Below, in pieces: positions 17,353 to 25,945 of a DNA stretch of 64,000 nucleotides. Location: contig JBAMOY010000001.1 in the NCBI GenBank assembly GCA_037071015.1, positions 558,001 to 622,000 on the forward strand. The letters run 5' to 3'. The translations under genes and the position numbers were made by a program. Under the pieces are notes generated by a model that saw only the letters and a list, made by a program, of their open reading frames with translations, was not told the DNA's origin and did not search any database. The DNA comes from JBAMOY01 sp037071015 (GTDB taxonomy: Bacteria > Bacillota_I > Bacilli_A > RF39 > UBA660). Within the stretch, counting starts at the first letter, position 1, and every line of letters starts with the position of its first letter.

Positions 17353-17646
17353 TTAATACTCTTTTAGTTGAAAATAATGTAGTATAATTAATATATAATT
17401 TAGTATTATTATATAATTAATGTCAAATAACTTCATTACATATTTACTAAATCTATCTTGAAATTTTGGATAAGCATCCAACCGGTTTCTAACCATAGAC
17501 CAATTTTGAATTGTTGAATCTTCCGATTTTTTATAAAGTTCAATAACTCGTAAATATAGTAATTTAAAAAGAGCATTCTCATTAGGGAAGGCCCTTTTTT
17601 CGGTGACCTGTCGAAATAATGAATTAACAAATTTAATTGCATTCAT
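17353..17646 (-). pseudogene. C-terminal remnant of an IS256/mutator-type transposase
   Basis: About 75 residues of recognisable transposase end: NAIKFVNSLFRQVTEKRAFP, then NALFKLLYLRVIEL, then IQNWSMVRNRLDAYPKFQDR. These match the C-terminal block of IS256/mutator (DDE) transposases, whose full length is near 400 residues. All catalytic acids would be upstream and are missing: the adjacent gene's coding end begins 15 bases away. The frame also runs past the normal C terminus into AT-rich DNA. This is a decayed insertion; no terminal inverted repeats were found. Confidence 0.65.
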
Positions 17647-17660
17647 TGCTAACCCAGGTG

Positions 17661-18323
17661 CTAAATCTCCTTATTAATAATATTATTCATATCTTTAACA
17701 ATAACACTACTATCAATTAAACCTCTAACTCTAGTTAAAGGATAAATATTACTATTGCTTAAAATAACAGTACCTGGACATAAAACACTATTACAACCGA
17801 CTTCTACATTATCACAAATAATTGCGCCAAATTTACGAAAAACAGGTTCAATCACTTCACCATTAACTTTAATTTTTACATTCTTTTTATCACTCTTAAC
17901 ATTAGATAATATAACTCCTGCCCCAATATGAACATACTCGCCAAGAATAGAGTCACCTACATAATTATAATGAGGGCATTGACAATTATTAAAAATAATA
18001 GCATTTTTAACTTCTGTGGAATTCCCTACAATACTATTTTCTCCAACAATCACACTACCTCTAATATAAGCACAATGTCTAATTTCTGCATTAGCACATA
18101 TTATAGTTGGTCCTACTATACAAGCACTTTTAGCAATTTTAGCAGTTCTATGTACAAATACACCTTCTTCAATCTCCTTATATTCAGAACCTAAATTGGG
18201 CATTAAATTCAAAATAAAGTCTTTTACCTTAGGAAGAACTTCCCATGGATAATTACATTCTTTAAATAAATCTTTTGCAATAGTTGCATCAAGATTTAAA
18301 TGTTCTTCAAACTTCTTTAACAT
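17661..18323 (-). CDS. Left-handed beta-helix (GlmU C-terminal-like) protein
   Basis: A 220-residue protein with hexapeptide repeats from about residue 55 to 190 (IAKSACIVGPTIICANAEI, IRGSVIVGENSIVGNSTEV, LCPGTVILSNSNIYPL). The fold is that of GlmU-type acetyl/acyltransferases and sugar nucleotidyltransferases, but no nucleotidyltransferase domain is present; the N-terminal 50 residues are helical. Such stand-alone proteins are often named UDP-GlcNAc pyrophosphorylase by similarity. The catalytic activity is unproved. The start at 18323 is chosen because GAGG is nine bases upstream; an ATG at 18332 would sit on top of that site. It follows murC by 62 bases and may share its transcript. Confidence 0.75.
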   Translation of the reverse strand: MLKKFEEHLNLDATIAKDLFKECNYPWEVLPKVKDFILNLMPNLGSEYKEIEEGVFVHRTAKIAKSACIVGPTIICANAEIRHCAYIRGSVIVGENSIVGNSTEVKNAIIFNNCQCPHYNYVGDSILGEYVHIGAGVILSNVKSDKKNVKIKVNGEVIEPVFRKFGAIICDNVEVGCNSVLCPGTVILSNSNIYPLTRVRGLIDSSVIVKDMNNIINKEI

Positions 18324-18385
18324 TATTATCATCCTCTATATAATTAATTACCCAAATCTATTATATTATACAAATCATATTAATC

Positions 18386-19717
18386 CTAAAGTACATGGTT
18401 ATGATTATGCCTAGCTTCTAAATAATCAATATATGCTTTTTTTAATTTATATATTTCCTTTGGGCTCATAAATAAAACAACCGCATTATCAAACTCTTTC
18501 AATTTATCAACCATATCACTATTGATATATTCACCATTATCCAAAAGATTAATAATACTATCGGCATTAACATTAGGGTAATCATCCTGTTTTTCACGAG
18601 CTGGGAAAACATCCATAATAAACGTTTTATCAATTGTATTAAAAACCTTCGCTAAATCCTCGGCAAACTCTTCAGTCCGAGAGAATGTATGAGGTTCAAA
18701 TACAGCAATAATTTTTTTATCAGGATATTTTTGACGAGCTGATTTAATCGTAGCTCTTACTTCACTTGGATGATGAGCATAATCGTCAACAATTACAATA
18801 TCATCAATGATAGTCTCTGAAAAGCGACGACGTGCTCCAGAAAACATTTTCAATGACTTAGCCACCTCTTTGGCATCTAAACGTTCATAATAACAAACCG
18901 CAATAACAGCTAAACTATCTAAAAGCATGTGTTTGCCATATATAGGTAAATCAAAATGGCCATAATAATTATCCTCTACATAGACATCAAAACTGGTTCC
19001 ATTTGTATGATATTCAATATCTTTAGCAATAATATCATTATCTTCTTCTAATCCATAAAAGAAAATAGGTTTATTAACTTCTAAAGAATGGGTATACGGA
19101 TCATCACCACAAGCAATCACCATCTTTTCAGCTTTATTGGCATACGATTGATAAGCATCAATAACATCAGAAATATCCTTAAAATAATCAACGTGATCTA
19201 AATCAATATTAGTAATAATAGCATAGTCTGGTTCGTAAACTAAAAAGTTACGGCGATATTCACAAGCCTCAATAACAAATTTTTTGTTATCACGACTAGC
19301 TTTTCCTTCACCATCGCCAATTAAATAATTACACCCCACAATATCGTTAAGTACATGCGCTAACATACAACTGGTCGTTGTCTTACCATGACATCCAGCA
19401 ACTGTAATAAGTTCAAAAATATTAGCTAATTTTCCTAACATTTCATTATATTCATAAATTTTAAGTCCCAAATCATTAGCTTTTATTATTTCTGGATGTT
19501 CATCTTTGATAGCAGAACTACGAACTACAATACAATTTTTATCCAGTTCATCATTAGCTTCTGTATATATCTTAATATTTCGTTCATTTAACTTATCTTC
19601 AGTAAATTGATGTGTTACCTCATCATCATAACCGACAACATCATATCCCAAATCATTAAGTATCAAAGCTAAAGCACTAAGACCTGCCCCTTTTATACCA
19701 ATTATATAATATTTCAT
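18386..19717 (-). CDS. murC: UDP-N-acetylmuramate--L-alanine ligase
   Basis: A 443-residue Mur ligase that attaches the first amino acid of the stem peptide. The Rossmann-like N-terminal domain has IIGIKGAGLSALALILNDLG. The ATPase loop is VAGCHGKTTTSCMLAHVL. The domain 2/3 signature is VDDYAHHPSEVRATI, and EPHTFSRT is typical for MurC and Mpl. Only L-Ala is expected as substrate, since Mpl is not usual in Firmicutes. It lies 21 bases behind tadC, so it may be the distal gene of the Tad operon transcript, an unusual link. Confidence 0.92.
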   Translation of the reverse strand: MKYYIIGIKGAGLSALALILNDLGYDVVGYDDEVTHQFTEDKLNERNIKIYTEANDELDKNCIVVRSSAIKDEHPEIIKANDLGLKIYEYNEMLGKLANIFELITVAGCHGKTTTSCMLAHVLNDIVGCNYLIGDGEGKASRDNKKFVIEACEYRRNFLVYEPDYAIITNIDLDHVDYFKDISDVIDAYQSYANKAEKMVIACGDDPYTHSLEVNKPIFFYGLEEDNDIIAKDIEYHTNGTSFDVYVEDNYYGHFDLPIYGKHMLLDSLAVIAVCYYERLDAKEVAKSLKMFSGARRRFSETIIDDIVIVDDYAHHPSEVRATIKSARQKYPDKKIIAVFEPHTFSRTEEFAEDLAKVFNTIDKTFIMDVFPAREKQDDYPNVNADSIINLLDNGEYINSDMVDKLKEFDNAVVLFMSPKEIYKLKKAYIDYLEARHNHNHVL

Positions 19718-19738
19718 AATTATCTCTCCTTATAATAA

Positions 19739-20458
19739 TTATATAATTCCACCAGTTAAAAAATTAATAACTAATGGTCCTAAAATAAGAAGTAATATCA
19801 ATGGTACAATAAAAACAACTGATATTATACTAATCTTATTTGGAATTTTATTAATTTGCCCCTTTATTTCTAATATTTGTTTATCTCTTAAAAAATCAAT
19901 TTGATTATACATTGTATCTAAAATACGATTACCAAACATATTAGTCTGTGTAATATTTAAAATAATATTATTCACTGTCTCAGATGGAATACGTAACTTC
20001 ATACTCTCTAGTGCTTCCATCAGCGATCGCCCAAATTTAATTTCCATTAAAGCTCTTTTAAATTCGTTAGATAACTCAGAATGAACATTAAAAATCGTAA
20101 CCTCCAAAGAACTTTCTAAATTACGCCCAGACTCTAGCGTTAACGTCAAAATTTCAAAAAATTGTAGAGCCTCTCGATCTAACTGTTCACTCCGTTTCTT
20201 AATTGGCAACGTTATTAATAAATAGTATACACCATAATGAACAACAATCGCAATAATTGGTGCATATATATATCCAGGATTAGTTAAAGATAAAGTCGCA
20301 ACAAAGCAAACAATAGTAAAAAGAAGTCGAAAATTTAAAAATTCTATCGCATTAAATCTAGCTCGATCACCTAATAAAGAAATCTTTTCATCGATTTTAG
20401 TAATCTCCGCTTGGCGAAAAATTCTACTGACAATATGATTTTTATTTTGTTTTTTCAT
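19739..20458 (-). CDS. tadC: Tad pilus inner-membrane protein TadC
   Basis: A 239-residue T2SSF-domain protein. Two membrane segments near 44-85 precede the cytoplasmic F-domain (FEILTLTLESGRNLESSLEVT, then FGRSLMEALESM and IILNITQTNMFGNRILDTM) and a C-terminal membrane helix pair ending PLVINFLTGGII. TadC pairs with TadB as the polytopic platform of Tad secretion. Position directly after tadB and the ATPase gene supports this assignment over GspF. Confidence 0.85.
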   Translation of the reverse strand: MKKQNKNHIVSRIFRQAEITKIDEKISLLGDRARFNAIEFLNFRLLFTIVCFVATLSLTNPGYIYAPIIAIVVHYGVYYLLITLPIKKRSEQLDREALQFFEILTLTLESGRNLESSLEVTIFNVHSELSNEFKRALMEIKFGRSLMEALESMKLRIPSETVNNIILNITQTNMFGNRILDTMYNQIDFLRDKQILEIKGQINKIPNKISIISVVFIVPLILLLILGPLVINFLTGGII

Positions 20459-20462
20459 ATCA

Positions 20463-21959
20463 TCACATCCTAACTTTCATTATTTTAAAAACAAAGAATA
20501 TATAGATTATATATACAACCACGATAATCGATGTAATAATATATCCTAAATCTGTTGTAATTAATGGTAAAAAATAATCTGGACTTATTAAACTTATAAA
20601 TAAAATAAACATCATTGGAATGGCAATTAAAACGTAAACAATAATACGCGAAGCTCCAGTCAAACTACGCATTTCCAAACGTAGTTTCTTCTTACTAAAT
20701 AACGTTTTTTCAATTGAAGAAAAAACTTTAATTATATTACCACCAGTTTTATTTAAAATCGAAATAGATGCTGTCAAATACTTAGCCTCTTCTAAATTAA
20801 CACGCTCAGCAAATCGTTCAAAAACAATATCGACACTTAAACCAAACGACAATTCCAACCCCATCTTCTTAAATTCTAAAGCCATTGGTCCATCAAGCTC
20901 TTTAGCCACAATATCAACAGCCTGAGAAATACTACGACCTGATTTAAAAGCATTATTCATAATAATAATTGCCTGCAAAAAATCATTTTCTAAATTTCCA
21001 CGATAACGCTTATATTTATATAAATATAAGAAATCAGGTGCAAAGAAACCAACAGCTAAAGATAAAAATATTTCATATATACCTAAAACCTGAAATTGCA
21101 AAGCATTACCTATAATAGCAATTGTTAAAAAAGCTAATGAAACTATTAATTTACTAGCAATATAATTCATGCTCTGCTTATAATTTAAATTTACTATTCC
21201 CAAATATTTTTCATAACGTTTGGCATATTTAGTCAAAAATACTGATTTATTTAAATACTTACTTATCTTTTCCAATAAACTAACATAAAAATTAATCAAT
21301 TGATCTAATAACGAAGGACTATTATCATTAATGGGATCAAGTCCATATCGTCCAATTCGTTTTATTAATTTATTAGTTCGATAATACAACAATACTAAAC
21401 AAACAAATATAATTAAAAATAAACCAATCAGAATTTGAATATAAAATAATCCACTACTCCAGTTATCAACGACATTAACCGACATTTGTTTAACACTTTT
21501 ATTACCTGCATAATCAACAGCCGTATAAGTAACATATTTCTGTCCAGAAGCATTTAAGTTATTATTACTGATAGTTACTTTATTAGTAATATCACCATCA
21601 TTATTGTCTTTAACAGTAACATTGTTCAAAAAATCATAATCACTGCCCAGCTTAATTTCAATCACATCTTCATTAAGGTTAATAACCGGGGCTTCTTTAT
21701 CAATTTTATAAATTCCACTCTTTATCGTATTAACATCATAGTAATCATAAGTTTTGATCTCAATTTGGTAATTTCCCGTATCAGTTAATAAAATGTTGGC
21801 AGTTTCATTTCCACTAATACTAATAGCTTCACTACGAACACCATCCTTAATAATATAGTATTCATATCTAACTACAGGTGTAGTTGGCTTATAAAAAATA
21901 TTGATATCTTTATTTAAGGGTTCTAATTGTTCATATAAACTAAAACCAGTATTATTCAT
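20463..21959 (-). CDS. tadB: TadB-type platform protein with N-terminal Ig-like extension
   Basis: A 498-residue protein. Residues about 25-165 form two Ig-like units; the second (KEAPVINLNEDVIEIKLGSD to AVDYAGNKSVKQMSVNV) is a DUF5011-type domain homologous to the C-terminal domain of the pseudopilin at 8077. A membrane helix at 171-193 is followed by a basic RTNKLIKRIGR, which puts the Ig region outside the cell. The rest is a normal TadB: membrane helices and T2SSF domain (NDFLQAIIIMNNAFKSGRSI, LNKTGGNIIKVFSSIE). TadB proteins usually lack such an N-terminal region. No signal peptide is visible. The start at 21959 has AAAGGAAGTGG upstream; the ATG at 21983, which overlaps the tadA stop as ATGA, has no site. 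Confidence 0.82.
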   Translation of the reverse strand: MNNTGFSLYEQLEPLNKDINIFYKPTTPVVRYEYYIIKDGVRSEAISISGNETANILLTDTGNYQIEIKTYDYYDVNTIKSGIYKIDKEAPVINLNEDVIEIKLGSDYDFLNNVTVKDNNDGDITNKVTISNNNLNASGQKYVTYTAVDYAGNKSVKQMSVNVVDNWSSGLFYIQILIGLFLIIFVCLVLLYYRTNKLIKRIGRYGLDPINDNSPSLLDQLINFYVSLLEKISKYLNKSVFLTKYAKRYEKYLGIVNLNYKQSMNYIASKLIVSLAFLTIAIIGNALQFQVLGIYEIFLSLAVGFFAPDFLYLYKYKRYRGNLENDFLQAIIIMNNAFKSGRSISQAVDIVAKELDGPMALEFKKMGLELSFGLSVDIVFERFAERVNLEEAKYLTASISILNKTGGNIIKVFSSIEKTLFSKKKLRLEMRSLTGASRIIVYVLIAIPMMFILFISLISPDYFLPLITTDLGYIITSIIVVVYIIYIFFVFKIMKVRM

Positions 21960-21979
21960 GGCCAACCACTTCCTTTCTA

Positions 21980-23308
21980 TCATCTACCAAAAATATCTTT
22001 TAAATTTTCAATTCCATGAGCTTTAATTTTATCATATACTTTAGGAATATATTTATGAAGTAAAAACTCTCCTAAAACCTCTTGGTTATCAGTAAGTCCT
22101 GTCTGTTTAAAACTAAAGATTTCTTTAAGTTGAATCGTATCATCTTTAATTCCAACCACTTCACTTATATTAGTTACCTTACGTTTACCATCGCTAAGAC
22201 GTTCAACCTGTACAACAATATCGATAGCATTTTCAATATATTCACGAATTGCTTTAATCGGAATTTCCATACCGGCCATCAAAATCATTGTTTCAAGTCT
22301 ATTCAAAGCATCAATTGGACTATTAGCATGCAAAGTTGTTAAACTACCATCGTGACCTGTATTCATGGCCTGTAACATATCAAACGATTCTTTGCCACGT
22401 ACTTCACCAACAATAATACGATCAGGTCGCATACGAAGTGAGTTTCTAACTAAATCACGAATTGTAACTTCACCTTCACCTTCATAATTAGTCAGTCTCG
22501 TCTCTAGCGAAATAACATGCTTTTGCTTAAGTTTTAATTCCGCTGCATCTTCAATTGTAATAATACGTTCATCTGGGTCAATAAAAGATGACAAAACATT
22601 AAGCAATGTTGTTTTTCCACTACCCGTACCACCACATATAATAATGTTTAATTTAGCTAGAACACAAGCCTCTAAAAAACGGGCCATATAAGGTGTCAAC
22701 ATACCAGTACGTAAAAAGTCATCAATGTTTGCTAATTCTTCTTTAAATTTACGAATTGTCAAAACCGGACCAATTAACGATAAAGGTGGAATAACCGCAT
22801 TCAAACGAGATCCATCACTCAACCTAGCATCAACCATCGGATTAGCTGTATCAATAGTACGTCCTAATGGTTGGATCATTCTCTGAATAGTTCTAATAAT
22901 ATGTTCTTGATTAATAAAAGAAATACTTTCATCTTTAATTAGATGTCCATCTAATTCCACATATATTTCATTTGTACCATTAACCATAATTTCGGTAATA
23001 TTTTTATCTTCCAATAATTCCGTAATAGGTCCATAACCATTAACCTCATTATCAATCAGATTATAAAGATAACTACGCTCGACATTCCCTAAATCATATC
23101 CGGCTATCGTTCTATCAATTTCAGTTTTAACAAAATCCGTCATACTACCAGTACCAGATATATTATTGTCAATCAAATTTTGAATAATCTTATTACGTAA
23201 CTCATCCAATAGTACTTTATTAGGAAAAGCATCATAATCACTAACAACATTAACATTAGGTCGTTCAATTTTGACTTCAAATTCATCAACAAATTTTTTC
23301 TTAGCCAT
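21980..23308 (-). CDS. tadA: Tad pilus assembly ATPase (TadA/CpaF)
   Basis: A 442-residue secretion ATPase of the VirB11/CpaF type that powers pilus assembly. The N-terminal domain (about 25-110) leads to NGYGPITELLEDKNITEIMV, a CpaF hallmark. The Walker A site is IICGGTGSGKTTLLNVL near residue 225. The Asp and His boxes are ITIEDAAELKLKQKHV and TTLHANSPIDALNRLETM. It has a strong GGAGG ribosome site and lies between the cpaE-like gene and tadB. Confidence 0.95.
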   Translation of the reverse strand: MAKKKFVDEFEVKIERPNVNVVSDYDAFPNKVLLDELRNKIIQNLIDNNISGTGSMTDFVKTEIDRTIAGYDLGNVERSYLYNLIDNEVNGYGPITELLEDKNITEIMVNGTNEIYVELDGHLIKDESISFINQEHIIRTIQRMIQPLGRTIDTANPMVDARLSDGSRLNAVIPPLSLIGPVLTIRKFKEELANIDDFLRTGMLTPYMARFLEACVLAKLNIIICGGTGSGKTTLLNVLSSFIDPDERIITIEDAAELKLKQKHVISLETRLTNYEGEGEVTIRDLVRNSLRMRPDRIIVGEVRGKESFDMLQAMNTGHDGSLTTLHANSPIDALNRLETMILMAGMEIPIKAIREYIENAIDIVVQVERLSDGKRKVTNISEVVGIKDDTIQLKEIFSFKQTGLTDNQEVLGEFLLHKYIPKVYDKIKAHGIENLKDIFGR

Positions 23309-23320
23309 TAATAACGCCTC

Positions 23321-24106
23321 CTATTCTGTAACTTCCCGTTCTTCCTTTTTAGTTTTTTTTATAAGGTTATTTGTCAAACTTTCAAAATTAGTAATCGCTT
23401 TGCGATGTGAGTTTCTAATTCTTTTGTTCAACGTCAAAATTTCACCATCTAAAACATATTTATCAATATTTTTGATATAAAATGAATTAGGAATAATATA
23501 ATCGATATTATCTTTAATAATACTCTTAATATCATACTTAGTAAAATAATCCCGTTGTTTATCTTTGGCATTATTTAAAATAATCAAATAATTATCTCGT
23601 TCCATATCCTTTAAAATTGAAACCATTGTTTTCATACTCTTTAAATCTATAGGATCATTAGTCATCACAAATAAAATTTCATCAGAGTAATCATAGGCCA
23701 CTAAATTAATTTCATCCAAATAATGATTAGTATCTATCAAAATAACATCATATTTAAGTTCAGCACGAGCCAAAATAATACTGATATATTTACTGCTAAT
23801 TTTATTAGCTAAACGTGGATCATTAGGAGCTGGAATAACATCAAGATTTTCACGGTAACTTTGAATATAATTTTCTAACATTTCAAAACAATTATTATTT
23901 AAATCACTAATAACATTATATAAATTAATCTCATTATTAATATTTAAACTTGCAGCAATCGCACTACCATATAAATCCAAATCGATTATTAAGACTTTCT
24001 TTCCTTGTTCACTAAAAATGCCTGCTAAATTCAAAACCGTAGTTGTCTTACCAGTACCACCTTTTACCGATGCCACTGTGAAAATCTTTGCCTTATTAAT
24101 TGCCAT
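23321..24106 (-). CDS. CpaE/TadZ-like MinD-family ATPase
   Basis: A 261-residue ParA/MinD-type protein. The deviant Walker A motif is SVKGGTGKTTTVLNLAGIF, and Walker A' follows as VLIIDLDLYGSAIAASL. Walker B is DVILIDTNHYLDEI. There is no response-regulator-like N-terminal domain as in classic CpaE. Its location at the head of tadA suggests that it positions the Tad machine. The C-terminal part is basic (KRIRNSHRKAI, then NLIKKTKKEER). Confidence 0.85.
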   Translation of the reverse strand: MAINKAKIFTVASVKGGTGKTTTVLNLAGIFSEQGKKVLIIDLDLYGSAIAASLNINNEINLYNVISDLNNNCFEMLENYIQSYRENLDVIPAPNDPRLANKISSKYISIILARAELKYDVILIDTNHYLDEINLVAYDYSDEILFVMTNDPIDLKSMKTMVSILKDMERDNYLIILNNAKDKQRDYFTKYDIKSIIKDNIDYIIPNSFYIKNIDKYVLDGEILTLNKRIRNSHRKAITNFESLTNNLIKKTKKEEREVTE

Positions 24107-24116
24107 ATTTACGCCC

Positions 24117-24500
24117 CTATTCTTTTTCTATTTTTACTTCATCATTACTTACATATCCTCTAAAATCTCGTTTCAATGCATAATCTTGTTTAACAACAAA
24201 AGGAAACAAAAATTGATATTTCTTTACGACTGTAACATTAATATCTGAAGTGGCAACTCTGATATCAACATCAATATCCGTACCTAAATTTTCCGTTAAC
24301 AAATTATACATTTTATCACGAATCTCATCATTTGTATTATTATCTAAAGTAAGACCATACTTTAATGCCTGTCTAACCTCACTATCAATCTGTCTTCGCA
24401 TAATCAAAGCATTACCTGCCTCTAATACCATTGCACAAAAAAGAAATAAAAGAGGTAGTAACAATATAAATAAAACTAACGTTTGTCCCTTATTATTCAT
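24117..24500 (-). CDS. TadE/TadG-like minor pseudopilin
   Basis: A 127-residue protein with N-terminal MNNKGQTLVLFILLLPLLFLF, a TadE-type prepilin signal with the cleavable Gly5-Gln6 site. The usual Glu at +5 is replaced by Leu, unlike the next gene. About 100 residues of extracytoplasmic domain follow. The start overlaps the end of the preceding tadE gene by eight bases. It most likely is a minor Tad pilin. Confidence 0.75.
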   Translation of the reverse strand: MNNKGQTLVLFILLLPLLFLFCAMVLEAGNALIMRRQIDSEVRQALKYGLTLDNNTNDEIRDKMYNLLTENLGTDIDVDIRVATSDINVTVVKKYQFLFPFVVKQDYALKRDFRGYVSNDEVKIEKE

Positions 24501-24834
24501 GGTATATCGTTCTTTCCACTGAGACTGTATAAATATTACCTAATATAAAATTCAATCCCGGCGTAATGATATTCACACTTCCTTGCACTGATATCACTGC
24601 TTGATTTTTAGTCTCTTTAATATCATATTTTATTTTGTGTTTATCAGCATATGCTAAAATTTCTTGTTCTTTATTACTTCCATATAAATCACTTATATAA
24701 TCTAAATCATTACTATATTGATACTTGTGATATATAATATTACCCAAATCTATCATACCTAACATCAGCATCATAAAAACAGGTATTAGAATAACAAATT
24801 CAACTAACGCTTGACCCCTGTTATTCATCATCAT
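24493..24834 (-). CDS. TadE-like minor pseudopilin
   Basis: A short protein with the signal MNNRGQALVEFVILIPVFMM (GQALVE, the TadE/Flp pattern with Glu+5) and a C-terminal beta-rich extracytoplasmic part. The start region has three consecutive ATG codons (24826-24834); AGGGGATGTG lies upstream, so 24834 is the best spaced and gives 113 residues. An upstream in-frame ATG (24885) would add an improbable Ile/Phe/Asp-rich extension. Minor pilin of the Tad system. Confidence 0.8.
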   Translation of the reverse strand: MMMNNRGQALVEFVILIPVFMMLMLGMIDLGNIIYHKYQYSNDLDYISDLYGSNKEQEILAYADKHKIKYDIKETKNQAVISVQGSVNIITPGLNFILGNIYTVSVERTIYHE

Positions 24835-24887
24835 CACATCCCCTATTATATACAAAATTATATCAAATAAATCAATAATAAACAATA

Positions 24888-24913
24888 AAAAAATGACTAT
24901 TAAGTCATTTTTT
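24888..24913 (-). terminator. Terminator/attenuator behind flp
   Basis: AAAAAATGACT (24888-24898) pairs with AGTCATTTTTT (24903-24913), loop ATTA. The flp stop codon sits in the hairpin. It would let the major pilin mRNA be made in excess over the downstream machine genes. Confidence 0.75.
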
Positions 24914-25109
24914 ACTCAGCACATTTACCCTCACCAGGTTTAGATCCCTTAATATACTCTTTTCCCATGATTGTACAAGTTGACTCTGTCATCTTATCCT
25001 GCAAAACGCCACCTAACATTTTTACTAAAGTTACAACGATTACACTAATAACCGCAATTATTAATAAGTATTCAACTAACGCTTGACCTTTTTTTCCAAG
25101 TTTTACCAT
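24912..25109 (-). CDS. flp: Flp/Tad major pilin
   Basis: A 65-residue prepilin: MVKLGKKGQALVEYLLIIAV, cleavage expected between Gly8 and Gln9, with Glu at +5 and Tyr at +6 as in Flp pilins. A single hydrophobic helix follows, then a short soluble tail with two cysteines (TCTIMGKEY, GEGKCAE) that could form a disulfide. First gene of the Tad locus, strong ribosome site (GGGAGG), followed by a terminator. Confidence 0.88.
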   Translation of the reverse strand: MVKLGKKGQALVEYLLIIAVISVIVVTLVKMLGGVLQDKMTESTCTIMGKEYIKGSKPGEGKCAE

Positions 25110-25140
25110 AGGATGACCTCCCTATACTCTATAACATTAG

Positions 25141-25167
25141 TTTATATCTTTTTAAAAAGTTTGTCAA
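25141..25167 (-). promoter_or_regulatory. Promoter of the Tad locus (flp)
   Basis: Minus-strand TTGACA (25162-25167) and TATAAA (25141-25146) with a 15-base spacer, or TAAACT with 17. It lies about 32 bases upstream of the flp start codon. Confidence 0.45.
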
Positions 25168-25231
25168 TTAAAATCGATACGCAATTATTATATCTATAGC
25201 TAATATGACAAGCCTATACAAACATATGCCA

Positions 25232-25261
25232 TGTACAATAATAACTTAAATGTGCTATAAT
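25232..25261 (+). promoter_or_regulatory. Promoter of the DUF192 gene
   Basis: Extended -10 TGCTATAAT (TATAAT at 25256-25261) with a weak -35 TGTACA at 25232-25237. The ribosome site AGGTGAT follows at the start codon 25277. Confidence 0.45.
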
Positions 25262-25276
25262 TTAATAGGTGATAAT

Positions 25277-25594
25277 ATGTTTATTACAATAAATAACAAA
25301 AAGTTTCCAATTAAAAAATGCACTCACTTCAAGGATCGCCTTTTAGGATTAATGTTTAAAAAAGAAATCAAAGAAGGATATATCTTCCCCCATTGTAATA
25401 GTATTCATACCTTCTTTATGCGAAGTAATATAGATGTTATCATGACCGATAAAAACAATCAAATATTATATATCTATAGTAATTTAAAACCATGGAAAAT
25501 AATTTGGCCTAAAAGAAAAGTTTATAACACTATTGAACTACCACCAAATTACACGAAAAACCTTTCTATCAATGAAAAAATAAAAATCTCTTAA
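25277..25594 (+). CDS. DUF192-family protein
   Basis: A 105-residue protein of the DUF192 fold: KFKDRLLGLMFKKEI followed by CNSIHTFFMRSNIDVIMTD, a very typical DUF192 segment, and a final beta strand (NTIELP). The usual signal peptide is absent, as in many Firmicutes members. Its function is unknown. DUF192 genes are frequently found next to Tad loci, and here it sits divergently beside flp. Start 25277 chosen for its AGGTGAT site; an upstream ATG lacks one. Confidence 0.8.
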   Translation: MFITINNKKFPIKKCTHFKDRLLGLMFKKEIKEGYIFPHCNSIHTFFMRSNIDVIMTDKNNQILYIYSNLKPWKIIWPKRKVYNTIELPPNYTKNLSINEKIKIS

Positions 25595-25604
25595 GAGATT
25601 TTTT
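25582..25604. terminator. Bidirectional terminator holding two stop codons
   Basis: A perfect palindrome: AAAAATCTC-TTAA-GAGATTTTT. The centre TTAA encodes TAA for the plus-strand DUF192 gene and TAA for the minus-strand gene at once. Confidence 0.85.
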
Positions 25605-25830
25605 TTGTTAAAACTTTAATTGGCAACTTAATTTTTCGAAAATTTAATTCACATAAAGTTATTTCTAATAGTAAATCTACAACTTTATCACGATAGCCCA
25701 CATATTCATTTTCTATAATTAAACGATTTACCACTTCCCGTTCTTCTAACAATTGATTATAGAAAATAACTAAATCATTATCTTTAATTTGTCTAATTAG
25801 ATTGATATTTATGACATTTTCCAAATTCAT
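25591..25830 (-). CDS. Hypothetical small helical protein, 79 residues
   Basis: Not recognised. Charged and helical (NLIRQIKDNDLVIFYNQLLE). The length and style resemble small cytosolic regulator-like proteins, but no motif supports a name. Start 25830 has AAAGGTAG upstream; the ATG at 25863 lacks a site. It converges with the DUF192 gene. Confidence 0.55.
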   Translation of the reverse strand: MNLENVININLIRQIKDNDLVIFYNQLLEEREVVNRLIIENEYVGYRDKVVDLLLEITLCELNFRKIKLPIKVLTKKIS

Positions 25831-25918
25831 TTTATCTACCTTTCTATAATTTATGAGCAACAATTTATTATATGTTGTAGTTGTTATTATAGAACCTATA
25901 AAAAACGAATTTTGTCAA

Positions 25919-25945
25919 AAAAAGATATCGTCGATATCTTTTTAT
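25919..25945 (-). terminator. uvrA terminator
   Basis: AAAAAGATAT (25919-25928) pairs with ATATCTTTTT (25934-25943). The uvrA stop lies at its edge. U-tracts on both sides. Confidence 0.8.

Noticed and set aside
17436..17642. Second 68-residue frame on the transposase remnant
   Set aside because: It is a shifted frame of the same DNA with no family resemblance; the transposase reading explains the sequence.
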